Positions 27,683-36,612 of a stretch of DNA of 64,000 nucleotides are shown piece by piece. The position numbers and the translations under genes were made by a program. A model generated the notes under the pieces. It worked only from the letters and a program-made list of their open reading frames with translations. It was not told the origin of the DNA and ran no database searches. Within the stretch, counting starts at the first letter, position 1. Each line of letters starts with the position of its first letter. Source of the DNA: Blautia_A aquisgranensis. GTDB taxonomy: Bacteria; Bacillota; Clostridia; Lachnospirales; Lachnospiraceae. The stretch lies in contig NZ_JBBMEJ010000011.1 of assembly GCF_040096615.1 (NCBI RefSeq), positions 62,001 through 126,000 of the forward strand. The letters run 5' to 3'.

Positions 27683-30190
27683 ATGACAAAAATATTCAGA
27701 AAATTGGAAAATCAGAAATATGACAGTATGAATTCTCATACCCTGATCCTGACAGGATGGGTTGGCGATACCCAAAAAGGAAGAGGGACTTTTGTTTTAA
27801 CAGGAGATGGAAAAGAACTTTTTCAACTGGAACCGGAATATGTTTCCAGACCAGATGTATCAAAAAATCTGAGCAGATTCGGTGAAATAAAAGCAGCAGG
27901 ATTTATTCTGAAAATACCGGAAATTCTGAATCTGGCAAAACAGTATAAAAAGATCGGACTGTTTCTGAAAATGGGAGACAGTAAGGTTGTTCTTTGGAAT
28001 GCAGATGCTGATAAATTAAAAAATTTCTGCATGGAAAGTCTTCTGGAATATTGCATTGACCGGGCACAGATCATGGAAAATAATGAACTTCTGGTTGAAG
28101 GCTGGGTTCTGGATGAGACGAATAATGCAGAAGTTGCAGTTGAGGATCAGGCCGGACGACCTCTGAAATGTACAGTCACAAGAGGTCGGAGACCTGACGT
28201 GGAAGATAATAAGGGAATCCGGATACAGGGAGACTCTGAAATAGGCTTTACTGTCAGAGCAGATCTGAATAAATTATCAGTCAGGAATATTTTTATCTGT
28301 TTCAGTGGCAGAACAGTGTTAAAAAAATATAAGGTCAATATTTCTGATCTGAGAAAAAAAGATTCCGTTATATATCAGAGAATGAAGCTTCTGAGACTGC
28401 GTAACGGAAGAAAAAATCTGTCTTACATCAGGAAAAACGGACTGAAAAACTTTATCCGTTATATTGGGACATATCAGCCGGAAAGACTTTCTCAGAACTA
28501 TGAAATATGGCTGAAGACTCATTCAGCTGACAAAAAAGAACTGAAAAAACAGAGAGAAACAGTATTTTCCGAAATGCCTCTGATCAGTATTGTGATTCCC
28601 ATGTATAATACCCCACAGGAATATCTGAAAGAACTGCTGGATTCCGTTAGTGTCCAGTCATATGAAAACTGGCAGCTCTGTCTTGCTGACGGAAGCGAAG
28701 ATGATGCAATCAAAGATTTTCTTGAGAAAAAATACAGAGAAGAAAAACGGATCGTATACAGAAAACTCAAAGAAAACAAAGGAATTTCAGAGAATACAAA
28801 TGCGGCAATAGAAATGGCTTCCGGTGAATATATTATGCTTTGTGATCATGATGATATACTTGCTCCGGATGCGCTGTTTCATATCGCGAAAGCTTTCACC
28901 GAAAAAAATGCAGATGTCGTTTATACGGACGAAGATAAAATCAGTATGGATGGAAAACATTATTTTGAGCCAAATTTCAAGCCGGATTTCAATCTGTTCC
29001 GTCTTCGGGAAAATAACTATATCTGCCATATTTTTGCTTTTAAAAAGAGCTTACTGGAACAGGTTGGAGCTTTTCGAAAAGAATATGACGGGGCGCAGGA
29101 TTTTGATCTGATTCTCAGATGCTGTGAGCAGGCAGAAAAGATCGTGCATATACCAAGGGTTCTGTATCACTGGAGGAGCCACATGAATTCTACAGCTGCA
29201 AATCCGGAAAGCAAAAGATATGCTTTTGAAGCAGGAAAAAAGGCGATCGAAGATCATTATCACAGAATGGGAATCCGGGCAGAAGTAGAAATGACAAGAC
29301 ATCCGGGATGGTACCGAAGCAGGATAGCGATTGCCGGCGAACCTTTAATTTCCATTATTATTCCGAACAAAGATCATATTGATGATCTTGATCTGTGTAT
29401 AAGTTCCATTGAAGAAAAATCCACATGGAAGAATTACGAGATCCTTGTAGTTGAAAACAACAGTGAAGATAAAAAAACTTTTGCATATTATGAAGAACTT
29501 CAGCGAAGATATGAGAATGTAAGGGTAATTACCTGGAAAAAAGAATTTAATTATTCAGCTATCAACAATTTCGCGGTGAGAGAATCCCAGGGAGAATATC
29601 TGTTGTTTTTAAATAATGATGTGGAGATTATCACACCGTCCTGGATGGAAGAAATGCTTCAGATCTGTCAGCAGCAGGGCGTGGGAATTGTGGGCGCGAA
29701 GCTGTATTATCCGGATGATACGATTCAGCATGCAGGGGTTGTGATCGGACTTGGAGGAATTGCAGGTCATGTTATGTGTAAAGCTCCGGCACAGGAAATC
29801 GGATATATGGGACGTCTGATCAGTGTGCAGGAGATCAGTGCTGTTACAGCAGCATGTATGATGGTAAAAACTTCTGTATTCCGAAGAACCGGCGGATTTG
29901 ATGAAAAGCTTAAAGTGGCATTTAATGATATTGATCTGTGCATGCAGGTGCGAAGTATGGGCGAAAAGATCGTGTTTACCCCCTATGCTGAACTGTATCA
30001 TTATGAGTCAAAATCCAGAGGGATGGAAGACACTCCCGAGAAGATAGCACGTTTCAACAGGGAAGTAAACTGTTTCAAGGATAAATGGAAAAAAGAACTT
30101 CTGGCAGGAGATCCCTATTACAGTCCGAATCTGACTCTGAAAGCAGGAGACTGTTCCCTGCAAAAAATGGAAGAAAGAAATGAGGAGTAA
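27683..30190 (+). CDS. Large glycosyltransferase, accessory domains plus two GT2 domains
   Basis: The 835-residue protein has about 290 N-terminal residues of beta-rich sequence with two related modules (TGWVGD with SRPDVS, then EGWVLDE with RRPDVE). A first GT2 domain covers about 295-540 (ISIVIPMYNTP, LCDHDDI, YTDEDKIS). A second covers about 555-820 (ISIIIPNKDH, LFLNNDVEI, FNDIDLC). Proteins with two GT-A domains often build repeating units of a surface glycan. ATG 27683 is preferred over the GTG two codons upstream because AGAGGG is well spaced. Its C-terminal half is almost the same as that of the next gene. Confidence 0.88.
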   Translation: MTKIFRKLENQKYDSMNSHTLILTGWVGDTQKGRGTFVLTGDGKELFQLEPEYVSRPDVSKNLSRFGEIKAAGFILKIPEILNLAKQYKKIGLFLKMGDSKVVLWNADADKLKNFCMESLLEYCIDRAQIMENNELLVEGWVLDETNNAEVAVEDQAGRPLKCTVTRGRRPDVEDNKGIRIQGDSEIGFTVRADLNKLSVRNIFICFSGRTVLKKYKVNISDLRKKDSVIYQRMKLLRLRNGRKNLSYIRKNGLKNFIRYIGTYQPERLSQNYEIWLKTHSADKKELKKQRETVFSEMPLISIVIPMYNTPQEYLKELLDSVSVQSYENWQLCLADGSEDDAIKDFLEKKYREEKRIVYRKLKENKGISENTNAAIEMASGEYIMLCDHDDILAPDALFHIAKAFTEKNADVVYTDEDKISMDGKHYFEPNFKPDFNLFRLRENNYICHIFAFKKSLLEQVGAFRKEYDGAQDFDLILRCCEQAEKIVHIPRVLYHWRSHMNSTAANPESKRYAFEAGKKAIEDHYHRMGIRAEVEMTRHPGWYRSRIAIAGEPLISIIIPNKDHIDDLDLCISSIEEKSTWKNYEILVVENNSEDKKTFAYYEELQRRYENVRVITWKKEFNYSAINNFAVRESQGEYLLFLNNDVEIITPSWMEEMLQICQQQGVGIVGAKLYYPDDTIQHAGVVIGLGGIAGHVMCKAPAQEIGYMGRLISVQEISAVTAACMMVKTSVFRRTGGFDEKLKVAFNDIDLCMQVRSMGEKIVFTPYAELYHYESKSRGMEDTPEKIARFNREVNCFKDKWKKELLAGDPYYSPNLTLKAGDCSLQKMEERNEE

Positions 30191-30191
30191 C

Positions 30192-32627
30192 ATGTCCGAA
30201 AAAATACTTGGAGTTCAAAGCGAAAGATTTCATCTTCTGGACAGAAAACAGTATATTGTGCAGGGATATTTAAAGGAAGCTGACGGATTGCATGCTTATC
30301 TGGATGATAAAAAACTGCCGATAACTGTGACATGTTCAGAAAAAGAATATGAGGAAGAGAAAAAGATTTCCCAAATTACAGCGGTTGTTTTGATACCCGA
30401 TGATATATCAGATTTTCGGAAGCTGGTGATTTATACAGAAGCAAATGGGAAAAAAAATGTATGGTTTTCCATTTCCGTAAAAGCACTGGAGAAGAAGAGA
30501 GACAAACCTCAGGTATACTTTGAAGAAGAAAAAATTCAACAGGGAAATGTCCGGCTGAAAGGCTGGACGATTGCGGACCGTCCGGTAATGATCCGGGTTT
30601 ACGATGAAAAAAAGAAACCCGTAAATGCGGAAATAAAAAGAACAGACAGAATCGATGTTACTCAGCTTTACAGCGAAGTGGAAAATCCGGGAGAAACCGG
30701 ATTTTATATGGAGCTTGCAGGAATGACAGGAAACTGCCTGTATGTGCTGTTTCAGGCCGGAAACAAAAAATCCGTTAAAAAGATTTCATTAAAGAAATCC
30801 AGAATTATAGCTTCAAAAATAGAAAAATATGCGGAAAAAGGATATTATTACTGGAAAAACCAGGGAAACAGGGCGCTTATGAGAAAACTGGTGTCCAAAC
30901 TAAAAAGGACAGCAGCAGAAGATATGTCTTATCAGAAATGGCGCAGATATCATATGCCGGATAAAAGAGAACTGGAACAGCAGAGAAAAACGAAATTCTC
31001 ATATAATCCAAAGATATCAATTGTTGTTCCACTGTATAAAACACCGGAGAAGTATTTAAGAAAACTGGTAGATTCCGTGCAGAAACAGACGTATGAAAAC
31101 TGGGAGCTGTGTCTGTCAGACGGAAGCGGGAGTGATTCTCCGATAAAGAGTCTGTTGCAGGAACTGTCGGCAGGGAATAAAAGAATCCGGATTGTTTCCC
31201 ATGAACATGCATTACAGATATCAGAAAATACCAACAGTGCCATTGAAATAGCTACAGGAGATTTTATCGCATTTGCTGACCATGATGATGAATTGGCGCC
31301 TCATGCTTTGTTTGAGTGTGTGAAAATTTTGAATGAAAGACCGGAAACAAAAATTCTGTATTCAGATGAAGATAAAATGTCCATGGATGGACGCAGATTT
31401 TTTGAACCAAACTTTAAATCAGATTTCAATCCACAGTTACTCTGCACAGTGAATTATATCTGTCATCTTTTCGTAGCTTCCAGCGAAGTAATCCGTCAGG
31501 TCGGTATGTTACGCCGGGAATTTGACGGCGCACAGGATTATGATTTTATATTCAGGTGTACGGAGAGGGTAAAGGAAGAAGAAATTGTTCATATTCCGAA
31601 AATTCTCTATCACTGGAGATGCCATATGGATTCGACGGCAGAGAATCCGGAGAGCAAGAGATATGCTTTTGAAGCCGGAAAACGTGCAATAGAATCACAT
31701 TATCAGAGAGTGGGAATAAAGGCAGATGTGGAGCTGACAGAGCATCCGGGATGGTACAGAAGCCGGGTGGCTGTTACAGGCGAACCGTTGATTTCGATAA
31801 TCATTCCAAATAAAGATCATATACAGGATCTTGAATTATGTATTTCATCTATTGAAGAGAAATCCACCTGGAAGAATTATGAGATCATTATTGCTGAGAA
31901 TAACAGCGAAAAAGCTGAAACATTTGCTTATTACGAAGAACTTTCCCGTAAATACCCAAATGTCAGAGTCCTCACATGGGAAAAAGAATTCAATTATGCA
32001 GCTATTAATAACTTTGCAGTAAAACATGCAGAGGGAGAGTATGTACTGTTTCTGAATAATGATGTGGAGATCATTACAGATTCCTGGATGGAAGAAATGC
32101 TTCAGCTTTGTCAGCAGAAGGGAATCGGAATTGTAGGTGCGAAGCTGTATTACCCAGATGATACGATTCAGCATGCTGGCGTTGTAATCGGGCTTGGAGG
32201 AATTGCAGGCCATGTTATGTGCAGGGCACCAAGGTATGATATCGGCTATATGGGCCGGATGATCAGTGTACAGGATATCAGTGCAGTTACAGGAGCATGC
32301 ATGATGGTAAAAACTTCTGCATTTATAGAGGCGGGAGGTTTTGATGAAAAATTCAAGGTTGCATTTAATGACATTGATCTTTGCATGAAAATACGAAATA
32401 ACGGTGATAAGGTAGTATTTACTCCTTATGCTGAACTGTACCACTATGAGTCAAAATCCAGAGGAATGGAAGATACACCTGAAAAGATCGCACGTTTTAA
32501 TAAAGAAATTGCCCTGTTTGAAAAAAAATGGCCGGATATATTGAAAAAAGGAGATCCTTACTATAATCCGAATCTTACATTAAAAAGCCAGTTCTGCTAT
32601 CTTAAGCAGATACAGGAGGGCAGATGA
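30192..32627 (+). CDS. Large glycosyltransferase, paralogue of the preceding gene
   Basis: 811 residues, organised like the previous gene: an N-terminal beta-rich part (to about residue 270, with LKGWTIAD and RTDRIDV resembling the neighbour's module), a first GT2 domain (ISIVVPLYKTP, ADHDDE, YSDEDKMS) and a second (ISIIIPNKDH, LFLNNDVEI, FNDIDLC). From about residue 480 the two proteins are nearly identical in long stretches, while the N-terminal thirds differ greatly. This points to duplication followed by divergence. The ATG at 30192 follows GAGGAG by four bases; an ATG at 30180 that overlaps the previous stop is an alternative. Confidence 0.88.
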   Translation: MSEKILGVQSERFHLLDRKQYIVQGYLKEADGLHAYLDDKKLPITVTCSEKEYEEEKKISQITAVVLIPDDISDFRKLVIYTEANGKKNVWFSISVKALEKKRDKPQVYFEEEKIQQGNVRLKGWTIADRPVMIRVYDEKKKPVNAEIKRTDRIDVTQLYSEVENPGETGFYMELAGMTGNCLYVLFQAGNKKSVKKISLKKSRIIASKIEKYAEKGYYYWKNQGNRALMRKLVSKLKRTAAEDMSYQKWRRYHMPDKRELEQQRKTKFSYNPKISIVVPLYKTPEKYLRKLVDSVQKQTYENWELCLSDGSGSDSPIKSLLQELSAGNKRIRIVSHEHALQISENTNSAIEIATGDFIAFADHDDELAPHALFECVKILNERPETKILYSDEDKMSMDGRRFFEPNFKSDFNPQLLCTVNYICHLFVASSEVIRQVGMLRREFDGAQDYDFIFRCTERVKEEEIVHIPKILYHWRCHMDSTAENPESKRYAFEAGKRAIESHYQRVGIKADVELTEHPGWYRSRVAVTGEPLISIIIPNKDHIQDLELCISSIEEKSTWKNYEIIIAENNSEKAETFAYYEELSRKYPNVRVLTWEKEFNYAAINNFAVKHAEGEYVLFLNNDVEIITDSWMEEMLQLCQQKGIGIVGAKLYYPDDTIQHAGVVIGLGGIAGHVMCRAPRYDIGYMGRMISVQDISAVTGACMMVKTSAFIEAGGFDEKFKVAFNDIDLCMKIRNNGDKVVFTPYAELYHYESKSRGMEDTPEKIARFNKEIALFEKKWPDILKKGDPYYNPNLTLKSQFCYLKQIQEGR

Positions 32628-32628
32628 A

Positions 32629-35109
32629 ATGAAATTCATAACAAAAGAATCCAGAACAAGGCTACTGCTTCTGGCAGCTTTATTTTTCAGCTGCCTTTTT
32701 ATTTTCCGACAGTATATTTTCGGTGATATGGTAATGGTTTTTGATGATGTCGGTGGTGACACCTGGCAGCAGTACACAATGTATTATGCAGATATTGTCA
32801 ATCACATTCGAACGGGAACTTTTTCGCTGTGGGATTTTAATAACGGAATCGGTATAAATCTGTTTGCTTTTCTGCAGGCAGATCCGTTTATGATACTGAT
32901 TTGTCTGATCGGTGTGGTGACAGGACCTGCACATATGCTGTATTATCTGGTTATACTGCAGATGATGAAAATTTTGCTGGCCGGCTGGGTGTTTTACTGG
33001 TTTATTTCTGAGTTTGCTTACAGCAGACAGGCAAAATTTGTTGCGTCATTTGCCTATGGTCTGAATGGGTTTCTGCTTGTATGGGGGCAGCATTACCAGT
33101 TTGGAATGGCAGTAATCTATCTTCCTCTGATTCTTCTTTTTGAAGAAAAGTTTATCCGGGGAGAAAAAGGCAGAGCTTTTTTTCCTGTAGCTGTATTTCT
33201 GAGCGGAATCTACAGTGTCTATTTCACTTATATGACACTGATCTGTGCGGGATTTTATCTGATATTCAGATTATTAATGGAAGCAGAGAATTTCAGAAGC
33301 GGAATTAAGAAATTTTTCTGCGGATGCGGGCAGATAATCCTTGGAATCGGGATGAGTCTTGGGATTTTTCTGCCTATGGCGGAAACGCTTATGAATTCAT
33401 CCAGAGTGGAGCCCTCTTTTAACGGAATTGCTGATTTTCTGAAAAAATGTTTTCTTCCATATAAAAATATCATGTATTATAAATCGTTTGTGATGCGCTC
33501 GTTTTCTACAAATCTTCAGAATCTGCAGACGCTGGGAGATTCCCGGTATGAGGGCTATGCGAACTATTATGAGGCACCGGTATTATTCTGTTCAACGCTG
33601 GCTGTGATTTTTCTGCTTCAGTTTTTGCTCGTATTCTGGAAAAGTGATGAAAAGAAAAGAGTAAAACGGACAGTCTACGGGGCTGTTGCAATGGTTGCAG
33701 TAATTACAGCGTTTCCGCTTGGAGGAATTGTATTTAATTCGTTTACAATGCCACCGACGAATCGTTACACATATCTTCTGATTGTTTTTGAACTTGTGAT
33801 ATTTGCATGGATGTGGGATCATCTTCAGACAGGAGGAAAAATCAGTATTACCGGCCTGATTATTACTGAAGTGCTGATGCTCTATGCCTACAAAAGAGGA
33901 TATGAAGTAAGTGTTTTTCATGAATACAGAGAAAATGCAGTGATTCTTGCAGTAACCGGAAGCTTTATGACACTTGGCATTCTGGTTCTTGATTTATGCC
34001 GGAAACGTGCGGTACGTAATGTAGTAACCGGATGTCTGATCTGTGTGCTGGCTGTGAATGTGGTTTCAGAGGCCGGAATTACATATACAGACAGGATCTG
34101 TCTGAAAAAAACGGATACATCTGCAGAGCAGGCTGCGGAGCAGACAAAAAAATTTGAAGAAGAATTAAAATCTGAAGATTCTGAAACAAAGGCGGCAGCA
34201 GTTTTTGACAGACCTCAGAATTATTATGGAGAACTGTACAGTCAGGAAGTGCAGGATGCCCTGGCTTATCTGAGAGAGAATGATCCGGAATTTTACAGAG
34301 TAGAAAAAAACTATTCATCAGGAACGGTTTCCATGGATTCTCTGGCACAGAATTATCGGGGAATCAGTACATATAATTCGGTTATGAATGGAAATGTAAA
34401 AGAATTTGTAAATACCTGTTATCCGGAATTCTGCTATCTGGACCGCAATCGTTATACATTCTGGCAGATTGCGGACGATAATGTATTTGGATCTTTTATG
34501 GGCGTCCGTTATCTTCTTTCAAAAGATGGAAAACTTGATGACAGTAAATATGAGTTTATAAAGCAATTCGGTTCGGTGTATCTCTACCGGAATAAACAGG
34601 AAGGTAATACGGCATGGTTTTATGAGAATGCCATTTCAGAGAAAAGTCTGAAGAAGCTTTGCCGGAAAGAAGTAAGAGAAAAAAACAGAGAGATACTTCT
34701 TAAGAACGTTATAGCTGTAGAAGACGGGAAAGATATTTCCGATGTAAGCCAGTTGCCGGAGATATCAGAAGAACAGCAGAATTCCAGCGTTACATTGAAA
34801 ATACCGGAAAAAGATTCTTATGTGACCGGAAATGTGACGGCAGGAACAGATGGATATGTTTTATGTATGATACCTTATGAAAAAGGATGGGAGATCACTG
34901 TTGATGGCAAAGAAACAGAAGCAGTGAAAGGAGATATTGGTTTCCTTGCATTTAAAGTGGACAAGGGTGAACATCAGATAGAGCTTACCTATCATGTTCC
35001 GGGGTTAAGATCCGGCATGCTGGCAGGAGGAGTGTGCTGGTTTGTATATCTGGGAATTCTGATATTTAATAATAAAAGAAGAAAAAAGAAATTGATTTTC
35101 AAAAGGTAA
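32629..35109 (+). CDS. YfhO-like polytopic membrane protein
   Basis: The 826-residue protein resembles the YfhO/GT-C-like family of membrane enzymes, some of which add sugars to lipid-linked or teichoic polymers outside the cell. Around a dozen helices lie in residues 10-490, with the acidic motif DDVGGDTWQQY in the first outer loop near residue 38, where this fold often places catalytic acids. A large outer soluble domain (about 500-800) and a final helix with a very basic end follow. AGGAGGG precedes the ATG. It closes the + strand run; a bidirectional terminator follows at once. Confidence 0.85.
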   Translation: MKFITKESRTRLLLLAALFFSCLFIFRQYIFGDMVMVFDDVGGDTWQQYTMYYADIVNHIRTGTFSLWDFNNGIGINLFAFLQADPFMILICLIGVVTGPAHMLYYLVILQMMKILLAGWVFYWFISEFAYSRQAKFVASFAYGLNGFLLVWGQHYQFGMAVIYLPLILLFEEKFIRGEKGRAFFPVAVFLSGIYSVYFTYMTLICAGFYLIFRLLMEAENFRSGIKKFFCGCGQIILGIGMSLGIFLPMAETLMNSSRVEPSFNGIADFLKKCFLPYKNIMYYKSFVMRSFSTNLQNLQTLGDSRYEGYANYYEAPVLFCSTLAVIFLLQFLLVFWKSDEKKRVKRTVYGAVAMVAVITAFPLGGIVFNSFTMPPTNRYTYLLIVFELVIFAWMWDHLQTGGKISITGLIITEVLMLYAYKRGYEVSVFHEYRENAVILAVTGSFMTLGILVLDLCRKRAVRNVVTGCLICVLAVNVVSEAGITYTDRICLKKTDTSAEQAAEQTKKFEEELKSEDSETKAAAVFDRPQNYYGELYSQEVQDALAYLRENDPEFYRVEKNYSSGTVSMDSLAQNYRGISTYNSVMNGNVKEFVNTCYPEFCYLDRNRYTFWQIADDNVFGSFMGVRYLLSKDGKLDDSKYEFIKQFGSVYLYRNKQEGNTAWFYENAISEKSLKKLCRKEVREKNREILLKNVIAVEDGKDISDVSQLPEISEEQQNSSVTLKIPEKDSYVTGNVTAGTDGYVLCMIPYEKGWEITVDGKETEAVKGDIGFLAFKVDKGEHQIELTYHVPGLRSGMLAGGVCWFVYLGILIFNNKRRKKKLIFKR

Positions 35110-35123
35110 AAAAATTGTGAAAT

Positions 35124-35180
35124 AAAAAGAGAACAGCTTCAGAGATGGAATTCGAATCTCAGAAAGCATGTTCTCTTTTT
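35124..35180. terminator. Bidirectional Rho-independent terminator
   Basis: A perfect 12-base outer stem (AAAAAGAGAACA with TGTTCTCTTTTT) encloses an inner GAGAT/ATCTC stem. A and T runs at opposite ends make it work on both strands. It separates the YfhO-like gene from the convergent carboxypeptidase-like gene. Confidence 0.85.
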
Positions 35181-35206
35181 ATATGAAAAAGGGCGTTATT
35201 TTAATG

Positions 35207-36451
35207 TCAGGATTTAATGATCCGGATCATTTTCCACAGAAGAAATACAAGAATAAGAAGACCTGCGCCACCGATCAGGAAATAGGGGACAGAAGAGGCA
35301 GACTGTGAAAAAGCTTTGGCTTCTTCCATGTTTTCATCATTTTCCTGAGCATCTGAAGCGGAGGTATCGGAGGTGTCCTCAATTACAGCAGTACCTACCT
35401 GCGTACCGCCAAAAGTATAAGTACGATTGATCTGCCCGTCAGATACACTGTCTTCTGTGGCAAGATCAGCAGCAGTTGCACCGGAAGGAACCATTACCTG
35501 ACCACCGGAAAGAATGTGGAAATCTTCCTGGTTCAGATCCAGAAGCTGGAAATTGTTGAATCCGTAATCCAGAAGAGAAACGGCTTCAGTGGCAGTCTGT
35601 CCGGTCGCACCATTCATAACAACGCAGATCAGAGTTGTATTGTTGCGCTCAGCTGCTGTCACAAGAACACTTCCGGAAGCTGTGGTAGTACTTTCGCGAC
35701 CACCGATACAGCCACTGTAATAAGAAGCAGAAGTTGTATTTGTCATGGGGAAGCTGCTGGTAAGATTGCGGGCTCCACCGGAAACGTTGGTAGCAGGAAT
35801 CGTATAGGAGGTTGCGCCTGCAATGGTGCGAAAACCGTCGGTATTGATAGCAGCCTTCATGATCAGAGCCAGATCATGCGCTGTAGTGTGCTGATTATCG
35901 TCAGGAAGGCCGGTTGGATTGGTAAATACCGTGTTGGTGCATCCGAGTTCCTGGGCACGGGCGTTCATTTTTTCTACAAAAGCATCTACAGAACCACTGA
36001 TCTGTTCAGCAATCTGGAGCGCGATGTCATTGGCAGAGGCCAGCATAATAGCATAAAGACATTGCTCCATGGTAAAAACTTCGCCCAGCTGTGATGAAAT
36101 GTGGGCACCGCCATCTGTAACACCGGATACACCGGTTTCTGTCATAGTGACCTGATCGGTGAGCTGGCTGCTCTCAAGAGCCAGAAGGCAGGTCATGATC
36201 TTGACAGCACCGGCAGGAGAAAGTGCCTGGTCCATATCTTTTGCATAGAGAAAAGTATTGGAAGTATCTTCCATGACCGCAGCAGATGCAGATGTAATCT
36301 CGGGTCCCTGTGGCCAGCCACTGATAGAATTCGTGGTAATGCCGGAAGTGACGGCAGTGGTTTCTTCTGCAGCGTACACCGGTGTCTGGAATATCATAGA
36401 AGTCGAGATTCCAAATGCCAGAACGGCTGCAGTTAATCTTGATTTTTTCAT
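35207..36451 (-). CDS. Degenerate D,D-carboxypeptidase-like protein (predicted inactive)
   Basis: The 414-residue protein has a signal peptide, an S11 (PBP5-like) fold and a C-terminal membrane helix, matching the active protein at 21443-22747 in layout and along most of the chain. The nucleophile motif reads PAGAVKIMT, so the catalytic serine is glycine. The KTG triad is RES in CIGGRESTT. The middle motif SAND is intact. The DNA was read on the reverse strand and confirms GGT at the serine codon. The open frame, export signals and own promoter argue against simple decay. A ligand-binding or regulatory role is possible but unproven. AGGAG precedes the ATG. Confidence 0.9.
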   Translation of the reverse strand: MKKSRLTAAVLAFGISTSMIFQTPVYAAEETTAVTSGITTNSISGWPQGPEITSASAAVMEDTSNTFLYAKDMDQALSPAGAVKIMTCLLALESSQLTDQVTMTETGVSGVTDGGAHISSQLGEVFTMEQCLYAIMLASANDIALQIAEQISGSVDAFVEKMNARAQELGCTNTVFTNPTGLPDDNQHTTAHDLALIMKAAINTDGFRTIAGATSYTIPATNVSGGARNLTSSFPMTNTTSASYYSGCIGGRESTTTASGSVLVTAAERNNTTLICVVMNGATGQTATEAVSLLDYGFNNFQLLDLNQEDFHILSGGQVMVPSGATAADLATEDSVSDGQINRTYTFGGTQVGTAVIEDTSDTSASDAQENDENMEEAKAFSQSASSVPYFLIGGAGLLILVFLLWKMIRIIKS

Positions 36452-36493
36452 GATCGTGGTACTCCTGTTTTTTTATGTAAAATTGAAGTTAAA

Positions 36494-36524
36494 GTGAATA
36501 GTAATAAATGACATATTTATTCAC
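36494..36524. promoter_or_regulatory. Inverted repeat at the start of the minus-strand transcript
   Basis: GTGAATA and TATTCAC bracket a second AATAAAT/ATTTATT dyad. It lies just downstream of the predicted minus-strand -10, so it could be an operator or a leader hairpin. Confidence 0.4.
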
Positions 36525-36577
36525 AGTATAGCACATTTTCGCTCTTCCTTGCAAAAAAAATGCTACAATGTTAAAAT
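36525..36577. promoter_or_regulatory. Divergent promoters sharing one palindromic -35 element
   Basis: TTGCAA at 36549-36554 is its own reverse complement. On the + strand it is 17 bases from TAAAAT (36572-36577), toward the GT2 gene at 36613. On the - strand it is 18 bases from TATACT (36530-36525), toward the degenerate carboxypeptidase. Both spacings fit sigma-A. Confidence 0.55.
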
Positions 36578-36612
36578 ACATCTATCAAAATTGAGTAATA
36601 CGGAGAAAATAT

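Noticed and set aside
23363..35109. Whole glycan block as a recent transfer or genomic island
   Set aside because: It looks more AT-rich than carAB, but no integrase, flanking repeats or tRNA insertion is visible, and composition was not computed.
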